Below, in pieces: positions 22,019 through 31,583 of a DNA stretch of 64,000 nt. Position 1 is the stretch's first letter; the number at the start of each line of letters is the position of its first letter. Origin of the DNA: Actinernus sp. WN-2022. Its lineage: Eukaryota > Cnidaria > Anthozoa > Actiniaria > Actinernidae. The stretch lies in NCBI GenBank assembly GCA_030867875.1, contig JAOWCC010001589.1:83413537-83477536 (forward strand), read 5' to 3'. The position numbers and the translations under genes were made by a program. The notes under the pieces were generated by a model. The model made no database searches. It worked only from the letters and a program-made list of their open reading frames with translations, and was not told where the DNA came from.

Positions 22019-23818
22019 TAATAATAATAATAATAACTTTATTTACCCACGGTAAACTCATCAGGATTTTTACATATGAAAATAACGTAAGATAACTACA
22101 ATAAAAATACTACTAATAATTAGACTATAAACTTATATGCAGACTATAAGCGATTAAAATATTGTAAGAACTATGAAACTACAAATATTCAACTTTAATT
22201 CTAATTTATAATTAACTATAAATGACTACAAACATCAACAAAAGGACCTGCTTTACATGAGTGCCGTGCTTCTACTTAATAATCTAATTGATGTCAGAAA
22301 AGTAACTGCTGCAGGCAGAGCGAAAATTGCTTAGAGTTCTAGCTTGCCGCAATTCTACAGGGAGGCTATTCACTGCACCACTATAGCTAAAACTGTTTTT
22401 CAAAAAATTAGTGCGCGGGAAAGGAACAGCAAGTTTGCCCTCAGTGTCTCTTAAAGAATAATTTGAAACGCTGCTTCGGTCGACAAATTTGGTACGTAGA
22501 TAATCAGGGACAAGTCCGTTAATAGATTTATAAACCATGACAGCTTTGTGGATATGGCGTTGTGTTTCCAGTTTTTGCCAGCCAAGTTCCTCGAAAAGAC
22601 AATCGGCATTAGCGTCATAATTTGAAAAGGTTAATACTCTGGATGCGCGATTTTGTAATTTCTGAAGTTTGGCAGATAAGGTTTTATTACAATTCCCCCA
22701 CACAACACTGCAATAATCAAAATGTGGTTGAACTAAAGAGTTAAATATAAATTGCAGCGTTTTGCGAGGTACAAAAGATCGAATGCGCTTCAGGGCTCCA
22801 ATGCCGGAGGCGATTTTTTTGGACATTGATTCAATGTGAACGGACCAAGACAGATTTTCGTCGATATGGACACCCAAAGATTTTGAAACGGGTACTTGTT
22901 TTATAGGAGTCCCATTGATAGCTAATGATGGGACATCGTCAAAGGTATTAAGCCTTTGTCTCGACCCGATCAACATAAATTCTGTCTTTGAATTATTAAG
23001 TGTTAGTTTGTTCACAATAAGCCACTCATTGATATTGGCAAGGTCCTGATTGAGATTTAGCTCTATGAGAGAGACATCATTACTTGTGTAAGTCAAATGA
23101 GTATCATCTGCATACATTCGAGGCTGCGAATAGTTTAAACATTTTGGTAGGTCGTTTATATACAGTAAGAATAATAGCGGTCCAAGGATTGTTCCTTGGG
23201 GAATACCGCAAGTTAATGAGCGGTTTTCCGAAAAACACCCATTAACAAAACTCTTTTGACTCCGATCGTTCAGGTAAGACTTGAACCAGATATTTTCGCC
23301 GCCCCTAATGCCATACAAATTTAATTTCGATAACAAAATATTGTGGTCTACCGTATCGAACGCCTTTTTGAGGTCTAAAAATACAACGGCATTCACAGTA
23401 CCACTATCAATATTAAAAGCCCAGTTATCCGTAGCCTCGAGTAGAGCAGTGATCGTAGAATGGAGGCGTCGGAACCCTGATTGGTGGTTCGAGATTAAAT
23501 TATGTTCGTTTAGATAGGCAAAAACTTGATCATAAATTATTCTTTCGAAAACTTTTGCCACAGCCGGTATAATCGATATGGGTCGATAATTATTCAAATC
23601 AGCGCGTTCCCCTTGTTTGAATAATGGCATTACTTTAGAGCACTTCCACTCTTCCGGAAATATACTGGTGACAATAGAACAGTTGAAAATCGAACAAAGG
23701 GAGCTCGCGATTAGATCGGCACATTCACGTAAAAGTCTAACGGATATCTTATCTAACCCATTTGCTTTAGATTTGAGAAGAACAGATGCGTGATAGGCCA
23801 GAACCCTCTCAAATTGCT
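22019..23818 (-). mobile_element. 5'-truncated CR1/L2-like LINE
   Basis: Read on the minus strand, the element enters in the N-terminal part of the RT domain (AYHASVLLKSKANGLDKIS near 23800), runs through a complete RT, and ends in a 3' tail with GGGTAAATAAAG and (TTA)n at about 22019-22045. No endonuclease domain remains. Clade assignment is tentative. Confidence 0.8.
22284..23630 (-). CDS. LINE reverse transcriptase (5'-truncated ORF2)
   Basis: An uninterrupted 448-codon frame carries NNYRPISIIPAVAKVFERII, AVVFLDLKKAFDTVDH, LTCGIPQGTILGPLLFLLYI and the catalytic MYADDTHLTY. LGVHIDENLSW and a C-terminal RASRVLTF / LGWQKLETQRHIHKAVMVYK segment follow. The frame continues upstream of the listed Met to about 23800, so that Met is internal. 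RT motifs are intact, which suggests recent insertion, but the endonuclease is missing, so the copy cannot mobilise itself. Confidence 0.85.
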   Translation of the reverse strand: MPLFKQGERADLNNYRPISIIPAVAKVFERIIYDQVFAYLNEHNLISNHQSGFRRLHSTITALLEATDNWAFNIDSGTVNAVVFLDLKKAFDTVDHNILLSKLNLYGIRGGENIWFKSYLNDRSQKSFVNGCFSENRSLTCGIPQGTILGPLLFLLYINDLPKCLNYSQPRMYADDTHLTYTSNDVSLIELNLNQDLANINEWLIVNKLTLNNSKTEFMLIGSRQRLNTFDDVPSLAINGTPIKQVPVSKSLGVHIDENLSWSVHIESMSKKIASGIGALKRIRSFVPRKTLQFIFNSLVQPHFDYCSVVWGNCNKTLSAKLQKLQNRASRVLTFSNYDANADCLFEELGWQKLETQRHIHKAVMVYKSINGLVPDYLRTKFVDRSSVSNYSLRDTEGKLAVPFPRTNFLKNSFSYSGAVNSLPVELRQARTLSNFRSACSSYFSDIN

Positions 23819-24600
23819 ATAGATCGGAGCGACTATAAATGACACTGGTCAGCGGATTACGTGTGAATACTTGATAATCAGCACGCGCCTTATCTCCGTG
23901 GTACTTTGTTTGAATAACGGACACTTCCTGTTGGCTGCTGAACCTTTATTTAGTCGATTTCAATTCCCTCGAAAAGAGCCATTTCGCAAGAGCCGCCGTG
24001 AGAGAGAAGCAAGATATCGCGACCAGAGAAATTTGAGCCGCATATTGATTCCCTGCTGAAAGAAGCTCCTTTTCCTCCCTTTCTTCTGTAATCGCTTCGC
24101 GGACTGGCGGGGGAACAAGCAGGGACATATTGAATCCTCTGTGTGTGACAGGTGAAGTATGTATCGAAAGAAGCCAATTGCTTTGAAATAGGGTTGACAC
24201 ACGCTGCAACATAATGGTCGCATGCAACAATTTCCAAGGTGAACATGTTGCAGTACCGAAAAAAGATGGCGGCTGTACATATGACCACAATCCCTTGCGA
24301 GCCTAACGCAGTAAACACACACATAGAAATCCTCTATTGTCTTTTGATGACAGTGTATTGGCAACATCGCTTGTACTGGCTTGTTTTTAAGATTTGAAAA
24401 CTCTCTACCGTAACTTGTTAACGGAATTAAAGATTTTTGCGCGTAAAGGATTGTGGGTAACAGTACATGCCGCCATCAAGTCCCCGTACTCGTTTCTAAA
24501 GTGGGCAATCCTGGGGCGAGTTCGGGTTCGCAAAGGCGCTTGGGACAGTTAAAGAAACATGGCAATTGCAAATATCGCCTCCCCGCTGTTAGCTTAGTGG
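23819..24600. other. Gene-free stretch between LINE and Penelope-like element
   Basis: All three minus frames are open near 23950-24365, but none resembles a protein. I see no repeat structure that I can support. Confidence 0.35.
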
Positions 24601-24622
24601 TTAACCCTTTCAGGCCGAGTTT

Positions 24623-24958
24623 TTGGAACCAATTTTTAGCTATTTCAATACTCGTAAATCTAATTGGATACCTCCTGAAGGCCAATTCGCTTCAGTAGAC
24701 CTTTTCGTTAGAAAATGTCGTCGGGACATTCAAAACCTTAATTTTAATCAGGACATTAAGTTTTCTAACTTGACTACAAAGGAACGCCTATCACTTAAAA
24801 CTCTTCGCAATCGTAAAGATGTGGTAATCAAACCAGCCGACAAAGGCGGTGCCGTAGTTGTTTGGCGCACCGATCTTTACAAACATGAAGCTTTTCGGCA
24901 ACTCGCCGACACTAACTTTTACACTAAGGTCAAAAAAGATCTCACTTCGGCTAATTAA
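24623..24958 (+). pseudogene. Penelope-like RT, N-terminal piece
   Basis: The frame encodes KERLSLKTLRNRKDVVIKPA and DKGGAVVVW, the conserved block before the Penelope RT core. It ends at a stop after KKDLTSAN. The next protein segment (GINGLISKQELPHTASNLIV) continues in another frame, showing a frameshift at about 24955. Confidence 0.75.
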
Positions 24959-25055
24959 AAGGAGTCGGCATTAATGGTTTAATTTCTAAACAGGAACTCC
25001 CGCATACTGCTAGTAACCTTATCGTTACTACTCCTAGAACTTCACACATATACTT

Positions 25056-25937
25056 TTGCCTAAGATCCACAAAGCTAACAATCCCGACCGCCCTATTGTT
25101 TCTGCTTGTAGTTGCCCTACTGAATTAATTTCTAGTTACCTGGATAAGCAGATGGCTCCTTTCGTACGATCTTTACCTTCCTACATTAAGGACACTAACC
25201 ATGCACTCCAGATTTTTGACCAGTTTACATTTCATACCGACAATAAGTTCCTATTCACAATGGACGTTAAGTCTCTGTATACTGTCATACCCAATGACGA
25301 GGGACTTAAAGCACTTAAACACTTCTTTGACCGCCGAACTAACCTGGAACCTAGCACCGAAACTCTAATTCGTTTACCCGAGCTCGTTCTTACTCTCAAT
25401 TGCTTTTCATTTTCTGGTGAATTTTACAAGCAGACTAACGGCGTAGCTATGGGCACTAAAATGGGCCCCAGTTATGCTAACCTTTTTGTTGGTTATGTAG
25501 AGGAACACATTTTTGATCAGTACGACGGTCCTACGCCTGATTTTTTCGGTCGTTACATCGATGACTGCATCGGTGCAACTTCTTCTAGTAAACGGGATCT
25601 AGAACGGTTTATTGATTTTGTTAACAACTTTCATCCGGCTCTCGACTTCACATGGGAGATTTCAGATGTTTCTATCACTTTTTTGGATGTCAATGTTTCT
25701 GTTAGCGGCAATAGTCTAACTGTTCATTACAATAGTCAACTGTTCATTACAAGCCAACTGATTCGCACACTTATTTATTGTTTTCATCCTCTCATCCTAC
25801 ACATGTTAAAACCTCTATCCCATATTCTCAATTCCTTAGGCTTCGCCGTTTGTGCAGCGATGAATCCGACTTCAATTCAAAGTCCGAGGAGATGCACCAG
25901 TTCTTTGTCGAGCGCGGTTATCCTAACGCTGTTGTGA
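25056..25937 (+). pseudogene. Penelope-like RT core
   Basis: LPKIHKANNPDRPIVSACSC, LFTMDVKSLYTVIPNDEGL, TNGVAMGTKMGPSYANLFVG and the catalytic FGRYIDDCIGAT are present in order, as in Penelope RTs. At 25710-25750 a near-perfect 21-nt segment is tandemly duplicated (second copy 20 nt), which throws the end of the frame out of register. An upstream frame break in a T-run near 25052 separates it from the N-terminal piece. Confidence 0.8.
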
Positions 25938-26629
25938 CAACTGCATTGAACCGCGCCCGTGACATCGACAGAAGCACGGCTCTGCTACCGTCCAAACAAA
26001 AGACTGAAGATAGGATTCCGTTTCCATTGACTTACCATCCGTCTAATCTGTCTATCAAGAAAATTATCCAGAGGAACTTTAAGATTTTACAGAATGATCC
26101 AGAGACCGCCTCTATTTTCCCACAGCCTCCTCTCATTTCTTTCAAACGTGACAAGAATCTCCGTGATTCCCTAGTCAAAGGATCACTACAACCTGATCTT
26201 CAACCAGGCACTTTTAAATGTTCTAGGACACGATGCAATACCTGTGCTTACACTAAACCTACGACATCTATTTCAGGACCGAAAAGCTCTCTTAAAGTCA
26301 GTGATCATTTTGATTGTACTTCCAGTAATGTCGTTTATTGCATCACCTGCACACTTTGTAACAAACTCTACATCGGAGAAACAGGGCGAAGATTAGGAGA
26401 TCGATTCCGCGAACACTTGCTAGATGTTAGAACTAACAGCAAGGATCTCGCCAAACCTGTAGCTCGTCACTTTAACCTTCCTGGTCATTGCATTGATCAC
26501 ATCACTGTATGCGGCATTTCTCTGCATCAAGGTACTACCGACACTCGTAAACGCAAAGAACAGAACTTTATTTTCAAATTAGGAACTTTGTCACCTCACG
26601 GTATTAATGAACGCTTTTCGTTCATTTAA
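25778..26629 (+). pseudogene. Penelope-like C-terminal part with GIY-YIG endonuclease
   Basis: The frame resumes with SHPTHVKTSIPYSQFLRLRR and ends at HGINERFSFI and a stop. The linker has paired Cys (CSRTRCNTC). The GIY-YIG domain shows VVYCITCTLCNKLYIGETGR followed by RLGDRFREH, giving the two strand motifs and the catalytic Arg. A downstream KRKEQNFIFKLGTL supplies the later Glu. This part of the ORF is uninterrupted; it would cut the DNA target during integration. Confidence 0.82.
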
Positions 26630-26879
26630 TTTCAGAATTCACGTATTCACTCACACTTAGATCAGCATATGTTTCCTTAGTTTACTCATCAACACTTGCT
26701 GTTACAACTATTAGCATTTCTATTGTTGGCGCACTTTTCTTTGATCACAATTGATCCGAGCACATGTTTCCTTAACGGTAATCATGCATTGGCGCAATTT
26801 CCTTTGATCCCAATTGATCCGAGTACATGTTTCCTCAGCGGTAAGCATGCACTCGACACTATAAACCATTTCCCAACCC

Positions 26880-26995
26880 ACAATTCCCTCTTTTGCTCTG
26901 ACGAAGGGCTAGCGCTCGAAACGTCAGCTGCTACTCGCTTTCCACGGCGGTTAGCATACCTCAATCGACTTTAGTTGATTACATACCATTGTTTG
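26880..26995 (+). repeat. Terminal repeat of the Penelope-like element
   Basis: This block recurs in inverted orientation at 14150-14310 and in part at 35458-35545 and 35628-35768. It includes the hammerhead-like motif, CGCTTTCCACGGCGGTTAGC and CTTTAGTTGATTACA. No coding frame is present. Confidence 0.75.
26895..26928 (+). ncRNA. Hammerhead-ribozyme-like motif
   Basis: Core CTGACGA (26898-26904) is followed by one extra A and stem II GGGC/GCTC (26906-26909 with 26914-26917, loop TAGC). Then come GAAAC (26918-26922) and GTC (26923-26925). Stem III is only the two pairs AC/GT. Stem I starts with GCT (26895-26897) pairing AGC (26926-26928). The predicted cut is after 26925. Penelope-like elements are known to carry such minimal hammerheads, which are thought to work as dimers. 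The extra A before stem II is a caveat. Confidence 0.6.
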
Positions 26996-27021
26996 TTTAT
27001 ATGATAGCTAGCGCTATATAT

Positions 27022-27570
27022 CTATTTATCTAAAAAGTACTTTCGCAGAGCATACTTAAAATAATTTAGGGAGTCTTTCTTTCTAATTTCTGGTGGGATG
27101 CTATTCCATAGCTTTGTTCCTGTCACTTTGAATGTTCTGCCACCTTCAGTTTCGCGCTTATGTCTGGGACAAACTAAATTTATGTTAGAGTGTCTGCTAG
27201 AACTATTATGCAGGTCTGAGTTTCTAACAAGTAAATGTTCCATGTAACTTGGGGTTTCGCCAATGATTCGCTTGTAGATTACACAGCACTTCTGTAGATT
27301 TATTTCGTCACGTAAGGGTAACCAATCTAGGTCTTTAAATAAGCTTGCGCTCCTTTTCTTCGCGTCCGCGTCAAGTATGACGCGCGCAGCTCGCTTCTGC
27401 AACTTGAACACCTGATCCATGTTTTCGCACGAAAACGAGCTCCACACAGTGCATCCATATAATATGATGGGCTTGATCATCGCATTGTAGTACAGTTTTC
27501 GTTCTTCTAGTGGGAGGTTCCGCTTGATCTTTTTTAATACTCCAACCCTCTGCGACAATTTCTTACACAT
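27022..27570 (-). pseudogene. LINE 2: C-terminal part of ORF2
   Basis: The frame carries RVGVLKKIKRNLPLEERKLY, YNAMIKPIILYGCTVWSS, LQKRAARVILD, and GTKLWNSIPPEIRKKDSLNY before its stop. These are standard post-RT blocks of CR1/L2-type LINEs. The RT core lies in another frame upstream. Confidence 0.75.
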
Positions 27571-27726
27571 TTCATCAACATGCTCAGAGAAGTTTAGCTG
27601 CTTGTCTATTTTCAGTCCAAGAAGTTTCTGGGAGTTTACATGTTTGATCGTGTCACCAGCTCCGCATTTACGAGCTTACTCGCCAATCGTTTGCCAGTGA
27701 CAAGAATGGTCTTTGTTTTTGAAGCA

Positions 27727-28140
27727 TTAAGAACCATCTTGTTCTCCAGTGTCCATGCATTTAGTAACTAGATCAGTGTCTTCCTGTAGTTGCTGTTGAA
27801 TTACAGATGGAGATGATTCGCAGGTAGCTGATGCGCTCAGTGTTGTATCATCTGCGTAGATGTCCACAACAGATTGCGTCATGGCTTGAGGAAGATCATT
27901 TATGAACACGAGGAACAACAGCGGGCCAAGGACCGATCCTTGAGGAACACCGTGTGTGACTGGCTTAGCTGCTGACTCTCTACCATCGATGCCCACAAAT
28001 TGACTGCGACCTCTCAAATAGCTGGTAATCAGTGCAAGCTCTCTTGATACCACGCCATAGGCTTCCAACTTTGAGAGAAGAATTTCATGATCTATGAGAT
28101 CAAATGCCTTGCATGCTATAGTCGATAAACACAAGACCAC
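27727..28140 (-). pseudogene. LINE 2: RT core with YADD
   Basis: The frame carries AFDLIDHEILLSKLEAYGV, HGVPQGSVLGPLLFLVFIND and the catalytic IYADDTTLS. The start is broken: the expected DLSKAFD-type block is altered to ACKAFD by a frameshift near 28125. Confidence 0.78.
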
Positions 28141-28257
28141 TCACATGATTTATATCCAAATCAGAGAATAATTGGTCTGTAAGTCGGATGAGGGCTGTTT
28201 CTGTAGAATGGGATCTACGAAAACCAGACTGAAGGTGATAAAGTAGGTCATTGTCCT

Positions 28258-28678
28258 TTAAGTAGCTATAGAGTGCGTGGTGTATTTGCTTTTCGAATAT
28301 AATAGCTTGGAGAGCAACGGCAGCACTGATATAGGTCTGTAGTTGTTCTTATCTTCCTTGCTCCCTTTACCCTTATAAATAGGGGTTACCTTAGCAGATT
28401 TCCATGCAGACGGAAAATCACTGTTTTCGATACAGTGGTTTATCAGTCGGCTCAAAGATGAGGATATGGAGGGAGCAGCTGCTTTCAAAACCTTCGCTCC
28501 GGCCGAGACCATCAACACCAGTAGCTTTGTGTGAAGGCATGCATTGCAGTAAGTTCAGGATCTTGTTAGGGGTGATGTGAGAGATTTTAAAGACAACAGA
28601 AGAATTAGTCCTTCGGCCAATAATTCTTTGTAGGGAGGCAGGCGGGAAACTTGCTGTTAGTGAACTGAGTAGTTTCAA
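28258..28678 (-). pseudogene. LINE 2: N-terminal RT pieces
   Basis: Two overlapping frames contain PNKILNLLQCMPSHKATGVD, then IENSDFPSAWKSAKVTPIYK and NNYRPISVLPLLSKL. These are consecutive parts of one RT N-terminus separated by a frame change near 28500. Confidence 0.72.
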
Positions 28679-28890
28679 GGGCTGAGTTACAAAAAACGTA
28701 TTATTTAAATAACTCGGCGATTTCTAGCTTGTCGGTAAAAGTCTTGTCGTTTTCCTTCAGTTGGCGAATACTGCTATGATTATTTACGTCTTTCCTCGTT
28801 ACGTTCTTGATGAGACTCCATATAGCTTTTTAGGATTGTATTTGTTTTCAGCTACTTGTGACTTGAAGTAATTCTCTTTTGCCCGCCTAA

Positions 28891-29350
28891 TCAGTTCGCT
28901 AACTTTGTTCTTTGCACGCTTAAAGAGCACCAGTCATCACATGTGCCGGATTTCTTTGCTTTTTTTAGTAGCTGATCTCTTTTGTGAATTTCGTGGTTCA
29001 AGTAATTGGTAAACCAACTTGGTTGTGCTTTGCTTTTTACTCTCTTTCGCTTTATTATCGGTGCCTGGCTGTCCAACACGTCATTAAATATTCCGTACCA
29101 ACAGTCGAGGATGCCATCCGTATCCTCAAAAACGAAAGCTGTGTCCCAGGGTGCCTCATTTAGAGCTTGAACAAATTTCTTTTCATCGAGGTGTTTGAGG
29201 TGTGTTGCCGTTTTTCATTGTTTACTCCTTCTTCTTTGTAGCGGCGCACTACAATTGCTGGTAGATGATCTGACAGACCAATCACTTTGACGTCCACGCT
29301 TGTTAATCTTTCCGCGTGACTTGTCCAGATATGATCCAAGCACGATTTCG
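28891..29350 (-). pseudogene. LINE 2: endonuclease end and linker
   Basis: The upstream end gives SCLDHIWTSHAERLTSVDVK and GLSDHLPAIVV, the SDH motif of the APE-type endonuclease. The linker carries KRKRVKSKAQPSWFTNYLNH. Frame changes separate these segments. Confidence 0.68.
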
Positions 29351-29355
29351 ATTAA

Positions 29356-29830
29356 TTAATTAAGATTAATTAAAATACTATATATGTTAACTTATTTTAT
29401 TGTCATGTCTCCTTCTAAATATTAAAATAAAAACGCCGTTCTAGCGACCTGAACACAGATAGGACGACAAAACAACTTTAAGTAAGCCTTCTTCCTTTAT
29501 TTGGCACCTTGTATTACAGAAGATATATCTGTAACTAAATTTACGTTATTCAGTATTCCGAGTTATCGGAAGAACTCCCATACAAACATTGTAATTCACT
29601 GCTTCGATTATTTTACATAGTCAGAACTTGGGCGCGGCCTGTGGCCTGCATACCCTATTAATTCATTCAAAGAGAGGGGATACGAAGATAGTCGGTGATT
29701 TGGCGTGTAAAGTTTTGTGAATATTTCACACCTCGTCAAAGCAAATGTCAACACTTCGAACCAACTAGCCAATGACTATGCAAGGTGAAAGCAGTAGCGA
29801 AATTCGTGGGAAATTGGTAAATATATAGGT
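29356..29830. other. Gene-free stretch
   Basis: AT-rich sequence with no gene, tandem repeat or terminal-repeat pair that I can support. Confidence 0.3.
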
Positions 29831-29869
29831 CATATTTCATAAGAACAACAATTCAACAGTTTCGCTGAG

Positions 29870-30338
29870 TCAGTTCGAGAGCCGATAAGTTTCATTCCCA
29901 AAGTTCCATGCACAACAACTGCAAGCTGATGTCCTCTCAAGCTCACGATTGAGAAATTGAGGATTGACAACGGCCCAGGAGTGAAACTCAGAGTTGGTCT
30001 CGCCATCTGAATCAGACTCCAATGTGAACTCATCGCTGTTCGCGTCCTCAGTCCCTTCAAATGACTTGCTGGTTCCTGGTAAGCCAAACGACAGTTTAAG
30101 CCTGCTAGCGCTGCTTTCTTTTGGAGTTGACCCTGAAGTTGGAGGTTGTTCTTTGCTGCCTTTCGCACGTTCTTCGAACCCGCACGAGGCTTTGTCGCTG
30201 TCCGCGAGCTCAATCCTCCTCGTTTTAGTGTCGTTTTACCGAAGTCGATCACCTCCTTTATCGTTTCCTTTCTTTTTCGGTCCAGTGCTCACTTTATGTT
30301 TTACCCAAGGACTTTGCTTTTCTCTTTTGGATTTCCCC
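29870..30338 (-). pseudogene. Unrecognised protein-like ORF, probably broken
   Basis: On the minus strand an ATG at 30338 opens MGKSKREKQSPWVKHKVSTG, a very basic start, and runs to a stop after GGDRLR. Beyond the stop the same frame continues with a polar segment and then LPGTSKSFEGTEDANSDEF, LESDSDGETNSEFHSWAVV and NPQFLNREL. The basic-then-acidic layout looks like a real small nuclear protein or a retrocopy, but the family is not recognised. An alternative frame is open for 140 codons (29830-30252). A foldback element inserted exactly at the start codon end. Confidence 0.3.
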
Positions 30339-30344
30339 ATACAA

Positions 30345-30476
30345 TACCCTGGGTGCCAGAGCCAGAGGTTCTACTGCCCTCTCTAAGCCAAAGTTTAGGA
30401 TCGACGAGAAAGCGGCTTCTCGTCGACCTAAACTTTGGCTTTAGAGAGGGCAGTAGAACCTCTGGCACCCAGGGTA
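30345..30476. mobile_element. Foldback MITE with 9-bp target duplication
   Basis: The ends TACCCTGGGTGCCAGA (30345-30360) and TCTGGCACCCAGGGTA (30461-30476) extend into nearly perfect arms of about 50 bases with a GTCGA-containing loop. CCCATACAA is duplicated on both sides (30336-30344 and 30477-30485). MULE-like insertion is likely. Confidence 0.8.
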
Positions 30477-30485
30477 CCCATACAA

Positions 30486-31583
30486 ACGATTGATAAAACA
30501 CTCTAAATGCACGTTTGTTATTTCGAAGAAGGGAAGCTACAACAACAAAAGTCCATGGGGTGTTTTTTTTTCTAAATTGTAGAACAATCCATAAACTTTC
30601 CAAATAATCAATAATATTTTTTTTACAAAAAAACATGCATTGAAGCCTTTGCCTTGAAACAATTTCGTTCACGAGCTGCAAATGCCGTTAGACTTTCACG
30701 TCTTCTCGGATAAAGCCCCCCCCCCCCCCGTGGATGTGCCACTGATTAATCCATTATTATTATTATGCATGTGTCCCTAATACGATAAGTGTTTTAGGAA
30801 TAAAACATTAAACTCAGAATGCTTAACTTCAAATAAGAAAAAGCCTGACAGAGCCCTCGACATGTTGGTACGCGCAAAATATATATAGCATTTTAAGTTA
30901 TGAGGCCTTATTTAGACGTCATTTTCATCGTTATAACACTGGCGAAGGGAAAATAAAAAAATAGTGTCACTACAATTGGATGTTTGAACTCTCTCATATA
31001 ATCACAGTTATTTCATAATGGTGGTTTTGAATTTTCTTGGGTCAGTGAATAGATTATTCTAGATTGGATGTGAAGTGAGATTGTATTCATAACGATAGTG
31101 TCACATCACCTGTTAGACACTCTTATATATGTATATATGTATATATATATGTATCTGCTCTGGTACCGGTTGCGAAGTGATTATATTTCCGTTGTTACCT
31201 GTGCTTTAGTTGATGAACCAGAAAATCATTTTGACATTTCACATCGATAAATTATCTTTGTAATTAGACCCTGCTAAATCGATTCTAAAAATTAAAAAAA
31301 ACACTAGTAAAAATAAACTTTAAATCCTTGTTTGTTCTCGAGTCCGAGCCATGAGATCATTAAAGGCGCTCTAGCATTACTAGATACACAAATCAACACT
31401 CTCTTCAAAACTGACCAATCAGGTTGCAGTTGCGATGAGATTTCTGGGATACTTAAAATTATCACATTGATTTCGGATGTTGATATCAAACATCTCTTAG
31501 GTGTCCAAACGGATCAGTGCTACGGATATTGGAGAAGTGGGCCGTGAAAACGTGGACTCTGGTCGTTGAGGACTCCGGAGGTA
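30486..31583. other. Upstream region of bZIP gene 2
   Basis: It contains a C-run (about 30718-30730) and a TATATG microsatellite (about 31125-31155). No convincing TATA box or CArG site was found close to the gene 2 start. Confidence 0.35.

Larger units (their letters stand above)
24610..27000 (+). mobile_element. Penelope-like retroelement, decayed
   Basis: In order it holds an RT N-terminal part, an RT core with RYIDD, a GIY-YIG endonuclease and a terminal repeat with a hammerhead-like motif. The 5' end enters inside the ORF (FLEPIFSYFNTRKSNWIPPE), so it is truncated. At least three frame changes break the ORF. A 63-base direct duplication lies at about 26739-26864, before the terminal repeat. 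The first base of the element cannot be fixed. Confidence 0.85.
27010..29355 (-). mobile_element. Second LINE, decayed, 5'-truncated
   Basis: On the minus strand the order is end of the endonuclease (SCLDHIWTSH, then GLSDHLPAI), linker, RT pieces with YADD, and C-terminus. Several frameshifts and stops break it. It abuts the terminal repeat of the Penelope-like element, so the two insertions are adjacent or nested. The endonuclease enters partway, so the 5' end is lost. Confidence 0.78.

Noticed and set aside
23946..24367. Three overlapping minus ORFs of 114-135 codons
   Set aside because: They lie in three frames over the same DNA with no recognisable domain or exon signals.
24588..24612. 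tRNA A-box-like TTAGCTTAGTGGTTAA
   Set aside because: No B box, acceptor stem or T-arm follows within tRNA length. It is probably a repeat fragment at the Penelope insertion edge.
29830..30252. 140-codon minus ORF
   Set aside because: The neighbouring frame, beginning at the ATG at 30338, has more protein-like composition. This one is probably its shadow, although I cannot exclude it.
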